From: Arthrobacter silvisoli
Lineage (GTDB): Bacteria; Actinomycetota; Actinomycetes; Actinomycetales; Micrococcaceae
Assembly (NCBI RefSeq): GCF_003369445.1
Contig: NZ_QRCU01000077.1
Location: 248,001 to 312,000 of the forward strand
Reading direction: 5' to 3'
DNA length: 64,000 nucleotides
A program made the translations under genes and the position numbers. The notes beneath the pieces were generated by a model, which was given only the letters and a program-made list of their open reading frames with translations, did no database searches and was not told where the DNA came from. Below, piece after piece: positions 24,942 to 33,954 of the stretch. The first letter of the stretch is position 1. Each line of letters starts with the position of its first letter.

Positions 24942-25595
24942 ATGGTCACAGTCCGCGAGCCGGATTTCCCGCTCCGCAAAGTCGATACGGCGTCACTGAA
25001 GGCGCTGGCGCACCCCTTGCGCGTCCAGATCCTCGAGATGCTTTCCCGGTACGGCGCGCAGACCGCCTGCGGCCTCGCGGACCTGCTGGGTGAATCGAGC
25101 GGTGCCACCAGCTACCACCTGCGCCAGTTGGCGAAGTTTGACTTCGTGCGGGAGGTCGAGGGCAAAGGAACCGCGCGTGAGCGGTGGTGGGAGAGGCCGC
25201 CGATCGCCATCCAGATCACCTCGCCGGAACTGGCCACATCCCCGGCCACCCAGGAGGCCTCGAGGCTCGTGAGCCGGGAATTCGAGCGCGGCCGGCAGGC
25301 AGTGCTCGCCGACTTCATGGAACACGGCATCGACGTTCTGGACGCCGACTGGTTGCAGGTTTCGACTGTCAGCACAATCAACGCCCGGATGTCGGCGGAG
25401 CAGTTGGCCCGTTACGCCCACGCCATGGAAGCGCTGGGCCACAAAATGCTGGAGGAAATCCGCAGCGAACCCGTCCCGGAGGACGCCCGGCCCGTCCAGA
25501 TCCACTTCAACGCGTTCCCCATCCTCGGCGTTCCGGCCTCGGCCGGCAAAGCCGCAAGCAACGATTCACAAAGCAGTGAAGGGAAGAAGCCATGA
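24942..25595 (+). CDS. ArsR-like winged-helix transcriptional regulator
   Basis: This 217-aa protein has an N-terminal winged HTH (residues 12-85) with KALAHPLRVQILEMLSRYG and GATSYHLRQLAKFDFV, the pattern of ArsR/SmtB-like HTH_20 proteins. Cysteine metal sites are absent, so it is probably not a metal sensor. The C-terminal half (90-200) is helical and of unknown ligand specificity. A large operator array overlaps its promoter, so it is probably self-regulated and may control the MFS genes beside it. It overlaps the next small gene by 4 nt. Confidence 0.85.
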   Translation: MVTVREPDFPLRKVDTASLKALAHPLRVQILEMLSRYGAQTACGLADLLGESSGATSYHLRQLAKFDFVREVEGKGTARERWWERPPIAIQITSPELATSPATQEASRLVSREFERGRQAVLADFMEHGIDVLDADWLQVSTVSTINARMSAEQLARYAHAMEALGHKMLEEIRSEPVPEDARPVQIHFNAFPILGVPASAGKAASNDSQSSEGKKP

Positions 25596-25819
25596 GTTCA
25601 GTTACCGCATCATGCGGCGTCTACCGTCGGCCGTCCATCATCGAATCCGCGGCGGCCGGGATCGGTACAAGGCTGCTTTCCTGGTCCGAAAACCGGCGCC
25701 TCATCCAAGTGGGCGACCCTGTGCTGCGGGCCGCGGCAATTGCCCGCCAGGAGCGGCTCGGCGAGCTGCGCACCGACGCCCTCAGCGCGGCCCATTCGGG
25801 ACTGGAACCGCGGGCCTGA
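25592..25819 (+). CDS. Small protein coupled to the HTH regulator
   Basis: This 75-aa protein starts with the ATG that overlaps the regulator stop (ATGA). It is soluble and basic, with an Arg-rich core (LLSWSENRRLIQVGD) and an amphipathic helix near residues 45-62 (RAAAIARQERLGELRTDALS). I do not know the family. Translational coupling and good codon use support a real gene that works with the regulator. Confidence 0.62.
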   Translation: MSSVTASCGVYRRPSIIESAAAGIGTRLLSWSENRRLIQVGDPVLRAAAIARQERLGELRTDALSAAHSGLEPRA

Positions 25820-25838
25820 AGCTTCCCCGCGGCAGCAA

Positions 25839-26342
25839 TCAGGCCGGCAGCGGCCCGTGGTTGCCTTGGATATGCTCGAAGACCAGCGTGGTCTCGGTGT
25901 GTCCGACGACGGGATCGGTGGCCAGGTTGTCCAGCACCCAGTCGCGTAGCTCATCGGTGTTGGCGACGGCGATGTGCAGCAGGTAGTCCACGGATCCCGA
26001 GGTGTGGAACGTGGAAAGGACCGCCGGCAGGGCGGGAACCCGCGAGGTGAAGCGGTCGATCTGGTCGCGGTCATGGGCGCGCAGCCGGACGGCGATCAGC
26101 GCCTGGACCGACCGCCCGATCGCCGGCAGGCTCAGCACCGCCTCGAAGCCTTCGATGATGCCGCGTTCGGAGAGCGCCCGGGTGCGCATCAACGCCGTCG
26201 ACGGGGCGATCCCGACCAGTTCTGCGAGCTGCTTGTTCGAGATCCGCGCGTCGTCCACCAGGGCGGCCAGGATCCGCTCGTCGATGGCGTCCAACGGTTC
26301 GCCGGCGCCAAGGTGCCGAACATTCTTCGGGGCTGTACTCAC
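25839..26342 (-). CDS. Lrp/AsnC family transcriptional regulator
   Basis: This 167-aa protein has the AsnC HTH at about residues 15-75 (DAIDERILAALVDDARISNKQ type) and the AsnC ligand domain after it. The GTG at 26342 was chosen because AGGAGG lies 5 nt upstream. It is divergent from a trans-sulfuration enzyme gene, and dyads between them suggest that it controls that gene in response to an amino acid. A strong -10, TATGAT, is present on this strand at 26370-26375. Confidence 0.88.
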   Translation of the reverse strand: MSTAPKNVRHLGAGEPLDAIDERILAALVDDARISNKQLAELVGIAPSTALMRTRALSERGIIEGFEAVLSLPAIGRSVQALIAVRLRAHDRDQIDRFTSRVPALPAVLSTFHTSGSVDYLLHIAVANTDELRDWVLDNLATDPVVGHTETTLVFEHIQGNHGPLPA

Positions 26343-26369
26343 GGATCCTCCTGGATGTGCAATGAGTTC

Positions 26370-26455
26370 ATCATATCTCGCAAATTTGCGGCAATCCATT
26401 CATTTCCACTGTAAAACTCCGAATTATTGCCTAATACTGGCGCCATTCAATGGCG
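26370..26455. promoter_or_regulatory. Divergent promoter region with two palindromes
   Basis: This low-GC region holds a perfect 12-bp palindrome CGCAAATTTGCG (26379-26390), just upstream of the -10 TATGAT of the minus-strand AsnC gene. A second perfect palindrome, CGCCATT-C-AATGGCG (26441-26455), lies about 20 bp before the plus-strand enzyme start. Both are good Lrp-type sites. Confidence 0.6.
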
Positions 26456-26473
26456 AATAATTCAAGGAGCACA

Positions 26474-27637
26474 GTGACCACCATCGATACCCTTGCCGTC
26501 CATGCCGGCCGGTCCGGACTCACCGAACAAGGCGTGCACGCGGTACCCATCGATCTTTCTACCACCGCACCACTGCCTTCGGTGCATGACGGCGGCCTTG
26601 CATACGAACAGATGGCCGGTGGCGGCGCCCTCAGGGAGGGCGACAGCACCGTCTACCAGAGACTGTGGAACCCCACTGTGGCCCGCTTCGAACAGGGAAC
26701 CGCTGCGCTGGAATCCGCTCCGGAAGCTGTCGCTTTCGCCACCGGGATGGCGGCGCTGAGCGCGGTGCTGCTCGCCGCGGGCAGCGAAGGCAAGAAGCAC
26801 GTCGTCGCCGTCCGCCCCTTGTACGGCGGCACCGACCATGTGCTGGCGAGCGGGCTGCTCGGAACGGAGACCACCTTCGCCCGGCCGGAGGAAGTCCGCC
26901 GCGCCCTCCGCCCGGACACCGCACTCGTGGTGGTCGAAACTCCGGCGAACCCCAGCCTCGAGCTCGTGGACCTGAAGGTGCTCACCGCGGACGCCTCCGG
27001 GGTTCCCGTGCTCGTGGACAACACCTTCGCCACCCCGGTGCTCCAGCAGCCGCTCAGGCACGGTGCGGCGATGGTCCTGCACAGCGCCACGAAGTTCCTG
27101 GGCGGCCACGGCGACGCCATGGGCGGCGTGGTGGCGACGGATGCGGACTGGGCCGCGCGGCTGCGCAGGGTCCGGGCCGTGACCGGCGGGATCCTCACCC
27201 CGTGGCCGGCCTACCTGCTGCACCGCGGCCTGGCAACGTTGCCCGTCCGCGTCCGCGCCCAACAGGATCACGCACACAAGGTGGCCTCCGCGCTCGCCGG
27301 CCACGAACTCGTCAGCAAGGTCCACTACCCAGGGCTTCCCGAATGCGATCCGCTCGGAATCGTGGGCAACCAGATGTCGGGGCCCGGTTCGCTGCTTGCC
27401 TTCGACGTCGCCTCCGCGGAGCACGCCGAGCGGATCCCGGGTGCGGTCCGGCTGATGACCCACGCTGTGTCGCTGGGAGGTGTCGACACCCTGATCCAGC
27501 ACCCGGCGGGTCTCACGCACCGCCCGGTGGCGCCCGAGGCGAAGCCGCATGCGCGGATGCTGCGCCTTTCGATCGGCCTTGAAGATCCCACCGACCTGAT
27601 CGCCGACCTGGTCCAGGCCATCGAATCGACCCGCTGA
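26474..27637 (+). CDS. PLP-dependent trans-sulfuration enzyme (cystathionine/methionine gamma-lyase type)
   Basis: This 387-aa fold-type I PLP enzyme belongs to the Cys/Met metabolism family. The Schiff-base lysine is K207 in HSATKFLGGHGD; the PLP phosphate site is in ATGMAA and the tyrosine loop is YQRLWNP. The C-terminal SLGGVDTLIQHPA is diagnostic. It may be a methionine gamma-lyase, cystathionine gamma-lyase or gamma-synthase; sequence alone does not decide. AAGGAG lies 4 nt before the GTG start, whereas the ATG at 26450 lacks one and lies in the operator dyad. A divergent AsnC gene suggests amino acid control. Confidence 0.85.
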   Translation: MTTIDTLAVHAGRSGLTEQGVHAVPIDLSTTAPLPSVHDGGLAYEQMAGGGALREGDSTVYQRLWNPTVARFEQGTAALESAPEAVAFATGMAALSAVLLAAGSEGKKHVVAVRPLYGGTDHVLASGLLGTETTFARPEEVRRALRPDTALVVVETPANPSLELVDLKVLTADASGVPVLVDNTFATPVLQQPLRHGAAMVLHSATKFLGGHGDAMGGVVATDADWAARLRRVRAVTGGILTPWPAYLLHRGLATLPVRVRAQQDHAHKVASALAGHELVSKVHYPGLPECDPLGIVGNQMSGPGSLLAFDVASAEHAERIPGAVRLMTHAVSLGGVDTLIQHPAGLTHRPVAPEAKPHARMLRLSIGLEDPTDLIADLVQAIESTR

Positions 27638-27693
27638 GGACAGGTCCGGCGCACTGTTCCGGGAGGTGGGGCCGGCTCGGGAGACGGGCCCGC

Positions 27694-28932
27694 TCAGGAG
27701 GCGGGGACGGCGGCGGGTGCCGGCTTTGCCGATGGATGCGCGACGGCGGTGACCACCGCCGTCGCGCATGCCAGGGCGATCACGCCCCAGGCGAGGGCGG
27801 TCCAGCCCGCGGACTGGAAGGCGAGCCCGCCAAGCCAGCCGAGGACGCTGGAGCCCAGGTAGTAGAAGAGGTTGTACAGGGAGGCTGACTGGGCCTTGCC
27901 GCCGGCGGGGAGCGTTCCGCTCCACGCGGCGCCGATGCTGTGGGCGGCGAAGAACCCGGCCGTGAAGAGCAGCAGGCCGGCGAGCACGGTGGGCAGGAGG
28001 TCCCAGAGGGTCAGCGCCATGCCCGCGGCCATGCAAGCGATGCCTGCCAGGAGGACGTTGCGCCGGCCGAAGCGCAGGGACAGGGCTGCGCCCCACCGGG
28101 AGCTCACCGTGCCTGAAAGGTAGGCCAGGAAGAGCAGGCTCACCACGGACGCGGGAAGGGTGAATGGGGCGGCGTGCAGCCGGAAACCCAGGTAGTTGTA
28201 CACGGCCACGAAGCCGCCCATCAGCACGAAGGCCTGCAGGTAGATCGCCAGCAGCCGCGGGTTGCCGAGGTGGCCCAACAGGACCTTCGCGGCACCGCGC
28301 ATGCCGTGGGCGGGCGCGGGAGCGAAGCGCCGGGGCTTCGGGACGAGGAGCAGGAACAGTCCCGCGGATACCGCCGCCAGCACCGATACGGCCAGGGTTC
28401 CCGCGCGCCAGCCCCAGATTTCCCCGAGGGGCCCCGCCACGAGCCGGCCGGCCAGGCCGCCCAGTGTAGTGCCCGCGACGTAGCTGCCCGCCGCCAGGGC
28501 AGCATGGGCCTTGCCGATTTCCTCGTTGAGGTAGGCGATGGCCACCGCGGGAATGCCGCCGAGGGCGATGCCCTCCAAGGCACGCAGGCCAAGCACCAGC
28601 GGCAGGGCCGGAGCGAATGGAACCACCAGGCCCAGGACAGTCGCGGCGCCGATCGCGATCGCCATGGCACGTACGCGTCCGATGCGGTCGGCCGCGAAGG
28701 ACCACGGCAGCACTGAGGCGGCGAGGCCGGCCGTGGCAAGGGAAACGCTCAGGGCGGCGTCCGCGGCCGTGATTCCGAGGTCCTTGGATATCAGCGGCAG
28801 CACCGCCTGGGTGGAATAGAGCTGGGCGAAGGTTGCGACGCCGGCCATCGCGAGGCCGGCGAGGATCCGCCGGTAGCCGGGGGAACCCTTGGGGTGTCCG
28901 TCGGGGGCTTCCGGGATTGCTTGCACGATCAC
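27694..28932 (-). CDS. MFS transporter (YnfM-like)
   Basis: This 412-aa protein has twelve predicted TM helices. The N-terminal segment reads LAMAGVATFAQLYSTQAVLPL, a hallmark of YnfM/inner-membrane arabinose-type MFS exporters, and ADRIGRVRAMA supplies the loop 2-3 motif. Substrate unknown. It is divergent from a LysR gene, which probably controls it. The 92 nt between them are AT-rich and should hold the operator. Confidence 0.85.
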   Translation of the reverse strand: MIVQAIPEAPDGHPKGSPGYRRILAGLAMAGVATFAQLYSTQAVLPLISKDLGITAADAALSVSLATAGLAASVLPWSFAADRIGRVRAMAIAIGAATVLGLVVPFAPALPLVLGLRALEGIALGGIPAVAIAYLNEEIGKAHAALAAGSYVAGTTLGGLAGRLVAGPLGEIWGWRAGTLAVSVLAAVSAGLFLLLVPKPRRFAPAPAHGMRGAAKVLLGHLGNPRLLAIYLQAFVLMGGFVAVYNYLGFRLHAAPFTLPASVVSLLFLAYLSGTVSSRWGAALSLRFGRRNVLLAGIACMAAGMALTLWDLLPTVLAGLLLFTAGFFAAHSIGAAWSGTLPAGGKAQSASLYNLFYYLGSSVLGWLGGLAFQSAGWTALAWGVIALACATAVVTAVAHPSAKPAPAAVPAS

Positions 28933-29024
28933 CCTGCCACGTTAGGTCCCCTGGGAGTCATGTATCCAATGCATGAATGAGATAATTTACATAGCAAATC
29001 CGCATTGAACGGAGAGGATACTGC

Positions 29025-30002
29025 ATGGATCCCGACCACAAGCAGCTCGTCCAGCTATTGCCCCTTCTGCCGATCCTCTCCGAGCTGGCGCGGACCGAAC
29101 ATGTCACCGCCACCGCAGAACTCCTCGGGGTGCCGCAGTCGACGGTGAGCCGGGCGCTGGCCCGGGCGGGCGCCGTCGTCGGGGCCGATCTGCTGGTCCG
29201 GGACGGACGCGGAGTGCGGCTCAGCGCGGCGGCCCGCACGCTGCTCCCGCATGTCGACGCCGCCCTCGCCGAATTCCGGCGCGGGCTGGACCTCGTGCGG
29301 CAGGAACAGGACGCGCTGCGCGGCCGGATCTCGGTGAGCTTCCAGCACACCTTCGGCGAGGCCACCCTGCCGGTGCTGATCGGCGCCTTCCGCGCACGCC
29401 ACCCGCTCACCGCCTTCGAGCTGCGGCAGGGCGCCCGCGCCGCCTGCCTTGACGAGCTCGCAGCGGGCGACGCCGATATCGCCTTGACCTCGCCGGTCGC
29501 CCCGCGCGGCAGGGGGCTCGGCTCCGCTGCGCTCTACCGCGAGCCGCTTCGGCTGGTGCTGCACCACCAGCATGCGGCGGCCGGGCGGAAACGGCTCCGC
29601 CTCGACGAGCTCGCGCACGAACCCTTCGTGGCGATGGGTCCGGGCTACGGCCTGCGTTCCCTCACGGACGCGATCTTCCGCGACGCCGGCATCCGGCCAC
29701 GCACTGCCTTCGAAAGCCAGGACACCCACACCGTCCGCGGGCTCGTCTTGGCCGGGCTGGGCTACAGCATCCTCCCGCCGGGTGGACTGGGGCCGGGAAT
29801 CCACGGCCCCCAGGGGGCGGGGCTGGGGTGGGTGGAGCTCGCCATCGAGTCCCCGCTGGCCTACCGGGAGATCGGCATCGCCTGGCGTGAACGGGACAGC
29901 GGCGGACGGGGGAACGAGGCCGGACCCGTCCGGCTGTTCCGGGAGATGGTCCTCGCGGAAGGACCCCAATTGCTTGCAGGATTCATCGAGGGGCGGAGCT
30001 AA
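29025..30002 (+). CDS. LysR family transcriptional regulator
   Basis: This 325-aa protein has the LysR HTH at residues 13-70 (LSELARTEHVTATAELLGVPQSTVSRALARAG type) and the periplasmic-binding-like effector domain from about residue 95. The PxxE/IxxxP turns are visible. A weak purine stretch, GGAGAG, precedes the ATG. Divergence from the YnfM-like exporter suggests local control of that gene by a small effector. Confidence 0.9.
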   Translation: MDPDHKQLVQLLPLLPILSELARTEHVTATAELLGVPQSTVSRALARAGAVVGADLLVRDGRGVRLSAAARTLLPHVDAALAEFRRGLDLVRQEQDALRGRISVSFQHTFGEATLPVLIGAFRARHPLTAFELRQGARAACLDELAAGDADIALTSPVAPRGRGLGSAALYREPLRLVLHHQHAAAGRKRLRLDELAHEPFVAMGPGYGLRSLTDAIFRDAGIRPRTAFESQDTHTVRGLVLAGLGYSILPPGGLGPGIHGPQGAGLGWVELAIESPLAYREIGIAWRERDSGGRGNEAGPVRLFREMVLAEGPQLLAGFIEGRS

Positions 30003-30023
30003 GGAGCCAGGAGGCCTTCGCGT

Positions 30024-30029
30024 TAAGCT
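30024..30029 (+). promoter_or_regulatory. Putative -10 box of the sugar kinase gene
   Basis: TAAGCT ends 6 nt before the GTG at 30036. The GTG at 30030 would fall too close to the box, so 30036 is preferred. Confidence 0.4.
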
Positions 30030-30035
30030 GTGCAC

Positions 30036-30971
30036 GTGGAAAACCCTGAGAACCCTTCGACACGCCCCGGACCCGCATTCCCGGCCGTCCCCGGTACGGT
30101 CATCGGACTGGACATCGGCGGCACCAAGACCCGAGGCGTCCGCTTCGAGGATGGCGAAGTGGTCCGCGACGAATCCGTCGGCAGCGCCAACGTGCAGAAC
30201 GTCAGCAGGGCGGCCGCGGCCGCCAACCTGGCCGAACTGTTCCGCCTCATCGGCGGCGGCCGGGTGGATACAGTGCTCGCTGGTGCCGGCGGTATCGACA
30301 CCGACGACGACGCCCGCGCGCTCGCCGCCCTCATCGAACCGCACGTGCCGGGCGCCGCCGTCTCGGTGGTCCATGATTCCCGCCTGCTGTTGGCCGCCGG
30401 ACGGACGAGCACCGGCGTCGCCGTCATCGCGGGAACCGGCTCCGCGGCCTGGGGCAAGAACTCCGCGGGGGAGGAGGCCCGCGCCGGCGGCTGGGGATAC
30501 CTGCTGGGCGACGAAGGCAGCGGCTACTGGCTGGGGCGCGAGGCGGTGCGCCACAGCCTGCGCCGGATGAACAAGGGCCTGGAGCCGGACGCATTGACCG
30601 CAGCCCTGCTGGAATCCTGCGGGTTGGACGATCCCAACAAGCTCATCGCCCACTTCCACTCGGCAGAAACCGACCGCCGCTACTGGGCCCAGCGGGCTGC
30701 CGCCGCCGTGCAAACGGCTGATGCGGGACTGGACGTGAGCCGCCAGCTCCTTGAGCAGGCCGGCCGCGACCTCGCAGAACTCGCCGCGCAGGCCGTGCGT
30801 CAGCTCGACCTCCCGGGGCCGGTGATACTCGGCGGCGGGCTGGGCATGAACGTGGCCGCGCTGCAGTCTGCCTTCCGCGCGGGCCTCGCGGCACACGGCA
30901 TTACCGATGTCCGGGTCCTGGACCAGGACCCGGTGTTCGGCGTGCTGCAGATTCTCGCCGAGCGCGGCTGA
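30036..30971 (+). CDS. BadF/BadG-type sugar kinase (N-acetylglucosamine kinase-like)
   Basis: This 311-aa protein is an ASKHA-fold kinase. The phosphate-1 motif is GLDIGGTKTRGVRF and the adenosine region is VIAGTGSAAWG. GWGYLLGDEGSGYWLGREA is typical of eukaryotic-like N-acetylglucosamine kinases in the BadF/BadG/BcrA/D family. It probably phosphorylates an amino sugar during cell wall or chitin salvage. The GTG was chosen 6 nt after a -10-like box. It is convergent with the pirin gene and has no transporter partner nearby. Confidence 0.8.
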   Translation: MENPENPSTRPGPAFPAVPGTVIGLDIGGTKTRGVRFEDGEVVRDESVGSANVQNVSRAAAAANLAELFRLIGGGRVDTVLAGAGGIDTDDDARALAALIEPHVPGAAVSVVHDSRLLLAAGRTSTGVAVIAGTGSAAWGKNSAGEEARAGGWGYLLGDEGSGYWLGREAVRHSLRRMNKGLEPDALTAALLESCGLDDPNKLIAHFHSAETDRRYWAQRAAAAVQTADAGLDVSRQLLEQAGRDLAELAAQAVRQLDLPGPVILGGGLGMNVAALQSAFRAGLAAHGITDVRVLDQDPVFGVLQILAERG

Positions 30972-31015
30972 CTTCCTTTTCGGCCCGGTTTCCGCCTGCC
31001 GGCCCGGCTTCGTGT

Positions 31016-32047
31016 TTATTCCGGTTGGCCGCCGCGGGTACGGGGCTTGAGCCGCACGCCGGGCAACGGCGGGGCCGGGATGCGGCCTGCCTCGGCACCG
31101 GCGTCCGGCCCGTGCCCGTCGACGAGGCCGAAGCGGGCCCCGCGCGCATCCTCGTCGGACTGCGCTGCCTGTGCTTCCCAGTCTTCGCGGGCTTCGACAA
31201 TCTCCTCGTGCGTGCGGCCCACGAAGTTCCACCACATTAGGACGTCCTCCTCGAAGGGTTCGCCACCGAGCACCATGAAGCGGGTATCCGGGGCAGCCTC
31301 CACAGCCAGTGAGTCCCGCCCGGAGCCCAGGTAGGCGAGCGGGCCGGGGTTGACGTCCTGGCCGTCCACGGTCAGGCGGCCGTCCAGGACCAGGATGGCG
31401 TGCTCGAACGCCGGGTCCACGGGGAAGCCGATGGTTCCGGAACAGCTGACCTCCGCGCCGACGATCGGGCTGAACATCGTGGCGGGGGAGCGCCGGCCGG
31501 CGAATTCGCCCACCAGTACCCTGGCCGTGTAGCCGTTCCCGCTGACGAGCGGCAGGTCCACCACCTGCTCGAACGACGGCGCCCGGTGCCGTTCGGCGTC
31601 CGGCAGCGCCACCCAGAGCTGCAGCCCGCGGGACAGCGGAACCTCCACCTCGCCGTCGTCGTTTGGCTGCGGGAGCACCGCGAACTCGGAGTGGGAGATG
31701 CCACGGCCCGCCGTCATGATGTTCAACTGGCCGGGGCGGACCACCACCTCGCTTCCCACGCTGTCGCGGTGCCGCACTTCGCCTTCCAGCGGCCACGTGA
31801 CGGTCTGGAGTCCCATGTGCGGATGAGGCAGCACGCTCATGGCCACGCGGTCAGGGCCGAAGCTGTCCAGGAAGCACCACGCGCCAACGGTTGGGAGCCC
31901 GCGCTGCGGAAGCGTGCGGGACACATTCATCGCGCGGACTCCGCCCAATGGCACCTCCCGCTCGGGCCACAGCTGGACGCACGGTCCGGTGCCGGGGTGC
32001 CCGGCGGGGCACAGTTCTTGGGCCGGGGCCGTTTCCAAGTTGGTCAC
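31016..32047 (-). CDS. Pirin family protein
   Basis: This 343-aa protein has the bicupin pirin fold. The metal-binding residues lie in PHPHMGLQTVTW and in the following EGEVRHRDS. The product fits a long pirin of about 340 aa. Bacterial pirins may be quercetin 2,3-dioxygenases or redox-linked regulators; which applies here cannot be told. GGAG lies 7 nt before the GTG start. It is divergent from a GH35 gene through an AT-rich 50-bp region. Confidence 0.87.
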   Translation of the reverse strand: MTNLETAPAQELCPAGHPGTGPCVQLWPEREVPLGGVRAMNVSRTLPQRGLPTVGAWCFLDSFGPDRVAMSVLPHPHMGLQTVTWPLEGEVRHRDSVGSEVVVRPGQLNIMTAGRGISHSEFAVLPQPNDDGEVEVPLSRGLQLWVALPDAERHRAPSFEQVVDLPLVSGNGYTARVLVGEFAGRRSPATMFSPIVGAEVSCSGTIGFPVDPAFEHAILVLDGRLTVDGQDVNPGPLAYLGSGRDSLAVEAAPDTRFMVLGGEPFEEDVLMWWNFVGRTHEEIVEAREDWEAQAAQSDEDARGARFGLVDGHGPDAGAEAGRIPAPPLPGVRLKPRTRGGQPE

Positions 32048-32097
32048 GAGACAACTCCATGTGCTGATTTGTTAATAAATGTACTATTCTGTTTTTC
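32048..32097. promoter_or_regulatory. AT-rich divergent promoter region
   Basis: This 50-bp gap is far richer in A/T than its surroundings and contains TACTAT at 32082-32087, a -10-like box 10 nt before the GH35 start codon. An imperfect dyad ATTTGTTAATAAAT lies in it. Confidence 0.4.
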
Positions 32098-33894
32098 GTG
32101 AACAACGCCGTTTTGAGCTACCGCGACGCCGTCCTTTACCGCTCGGGGGAACGCTACCGCATCCTTGCCGGAGCCATCCACTACTTCCGGGTGCACCCGG
32201 ATCACTGGCAGGACAGGCTGCGCAGGCTCAAGGCCATGGGCGCCAACACGGTGGACACCTACGTCGCGTGGAACTTCCACCAGCCGCACCGCGGGCAGGC
32301 CCCGGACTTCACCGGCTGGCGGGACCTGGGCCGCTTCATCGACCTCGCCGCGGAAGAGGGCCTGGATGTCATTGTCCGGCCCGGGCCGTACATCTGCGCC
32401 GAATGGGACAACGGCGGCTTCCCGGCCTGGCTCACCGGAACGCCGGGCATCGGCCTGCGCTGCCTGGATCCGGTCTTCACGTCGGCCATCGAGCAATGGT
32501 TCGACCAGCTCCTGCCCATCATCGCAGCCCGGCAGGCCTGCAACGGCGGGCCGGTGGTGGCCGTGCAGATCGAAAACGAGTACGGCAGCTACGGCGACGA
32601 CCACGACTACATCCGCTGGAACCGGTGTGCCCTGGAAGAGCGCGGCATCAGCGAGCTGCTGTTCACTGCCGACGGCGGCACGGACTACTTCCTCGACGGC
32701 GGCGCCGTGGAAGGAACCTGGGCGACAGCGACCCTTGGCAGCCGGGGCGACGAAGCTGTGGCCACGTGGCGGCGCCGCCGGCCCGGAGAGCCGTTCTTCA
32801 ACGTCGAGTTCTGGGGCGGCTGGTTCGACCACTGGGGCGAGGAACACCACGTCCGCGAGGCGGCCGAGGCGGCCTCGGAGGTCCGTAAGATCCTGGACCT
32901 GGACGGTTCGGTGTGCATCTACATGGCCCACGGGGGCAGCAACTTCGGCCTCGGCTCCGGCGCCAACCATGACGGCACCCGTATCCAGCCCACCGTCACA
33001 AGCTACGACTCGGACGCGCCCATCGCCGAAAACGGTGCCCTGACCGATAAGTTCCATGCCCTGCGCTCCGAGTTCTTCCGGGCCCAGGGCATCTCCGAAG
33101 TTCCCGCCCTGGCCCCCGGCCTGCTGGCCGAAGCCCCCGTGCTCCCGGCAGCCACCCTGCCCCTCGGGCCGGCACCGGAGCTCAGGGAGCTCCTGCGCGG
33201 CTCCGCAAGCACCGTGCAGAGCGTCAAGCCGCTGTCCTTCGAGGAACTCGGCCTCGGCTCCGGCCTGGTGCTGTACTCCGCCGAGGCCGTGCTGCCGGGC
33301 CGCCCGGACGCGCCCGCGGAATCGAAACTGAAGATCACAGGCCTCCATGACCGCGCCCACGTCTGGGTGGACGGCGTCCTTGCCGGCATCCTCGACGACG
33401 TCACCGGTGCCGAAGGCCTCACGCTCACCGGCACCGGGGTCCCCGCGAAACTGGACATCCTCGTGGAGAACCTGGGCCGGATCAACTACGGCCCCCTCAC
33501 CGGACAGGGGAAGGGGATCCTGGGCGGGGTGCTGGTCAACCAGCGCTACACCTTCCACTGGAGCCAGGTCCCTGTGGCGCTTGCGGAATGGTCCGAGGCG
33601 GAACTGGACCGGTTGCCCGGGGCCGACTTCACCACGGCAGAACCAGCTGACACCTACCTCGCGCTCCCGGATTCGGGCAAGGGCTTCCTCTGGATCAACG
33701 GCTTCCTGCTCGGCCGCTACTGGGAAGCGGGGCCGCAGCGCACCCTCTACGTTCCCGCGCCACTGGTCCGCGCAGGCAGCAACACGGTCAAGGTGCTCGA
33801 ACTCGACAAGCCGGGCACCGTCGTCGAACTCCGTGAAACCGCCGGACTCGGCGTCCCGGACACCTCCGGGATCGAGGCGGCGGTGCTCGCCTGA
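32098..33894 (+). CDS. Beta-galactosidase, GH35 family
   Basis: This 598-aa protein has the GH35 (beta/alpha)8 domain at residues 10-330. The catalytic acid/base is E161 in AVQIENEYGSYG and the nucleophile is E237 in NVEFWGGWFDHWG. C-terminal beta-rich domains follow (about 375-590), ending in the jelly-roll carrying WINGFLLGRYWEAGPQ. There is no signal peptide, so it works on imported galactosides in the cytoplasm. No sugar transporter lies beside it, though a pirin gene is divergent. The GTG start is 10 nt after a -10-like box. Confidence 0.93.
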   Translation: MNNAVLSYRDAVLYRSGERYRILAGAIHYFRVHPDHWQDRLRRLKAMGANTVDTYVAWNFHQPHRGQAPDFTGWRDLGRFIDLAAEEGLDVIVRPGPYICAEWDNGGFPAWLTGTPGIGLRCLDPVFTSAIEQWFDQLLPIIAARQACNGGPVVAVQIENEYGSYGDDHDYIRWNRCALEERGISELLFTADGGTDYFLDGGAVEGTWATATLGSRGDEAVATWRRRRPGEPFFNVEFWGGWFDHWGEEHHVREAAEAASEVRKILDLDGSVCIYMAHGGSNFGLGSGANHDGTRIQPTVTSYDSDAPIAENGALTDKFHALRSEFFRAQGISEVPALAPGLLAEAPVLPAATLPLGPAPELRELLRGSASTVQSVKPLSFEELGLGSGLVLYSAEAVLPGRPDAPAESKLKITGLHDRAHVWVDGVLAGILDDVTGAEGLTLTGTGVPAKLDILVENLGRINYGPLTGQGKGILGGVLVNQRYTFHWSQVPVALAEWSEAELDRLPGADFTTAEPADTYLALPDSGKGFLWINGFLLGRYWEAGPQRTLYVPAPLVRAGSNTVKVLELDKPGTVVELRETAGLGVPDTSGIEAAVLA

Positions 33895-33941
33895 CGGCCG
33901 GGCCCGGACAGCTGTGCCCGGCGGCTGCGGCGCGCCGGGCC

Positions 33942-33947
33942 TAAGCT
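33942..33947 (+). promoter_or_regulatory. Putative -10 box of the NUDIX gene
   Basis: TAAGCT ends 7 nt before the GTG at 33955, again pointing to a leaderless transcript. Confidence 0.4.
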
Positions 33948-33954
33948 GTCCTTC

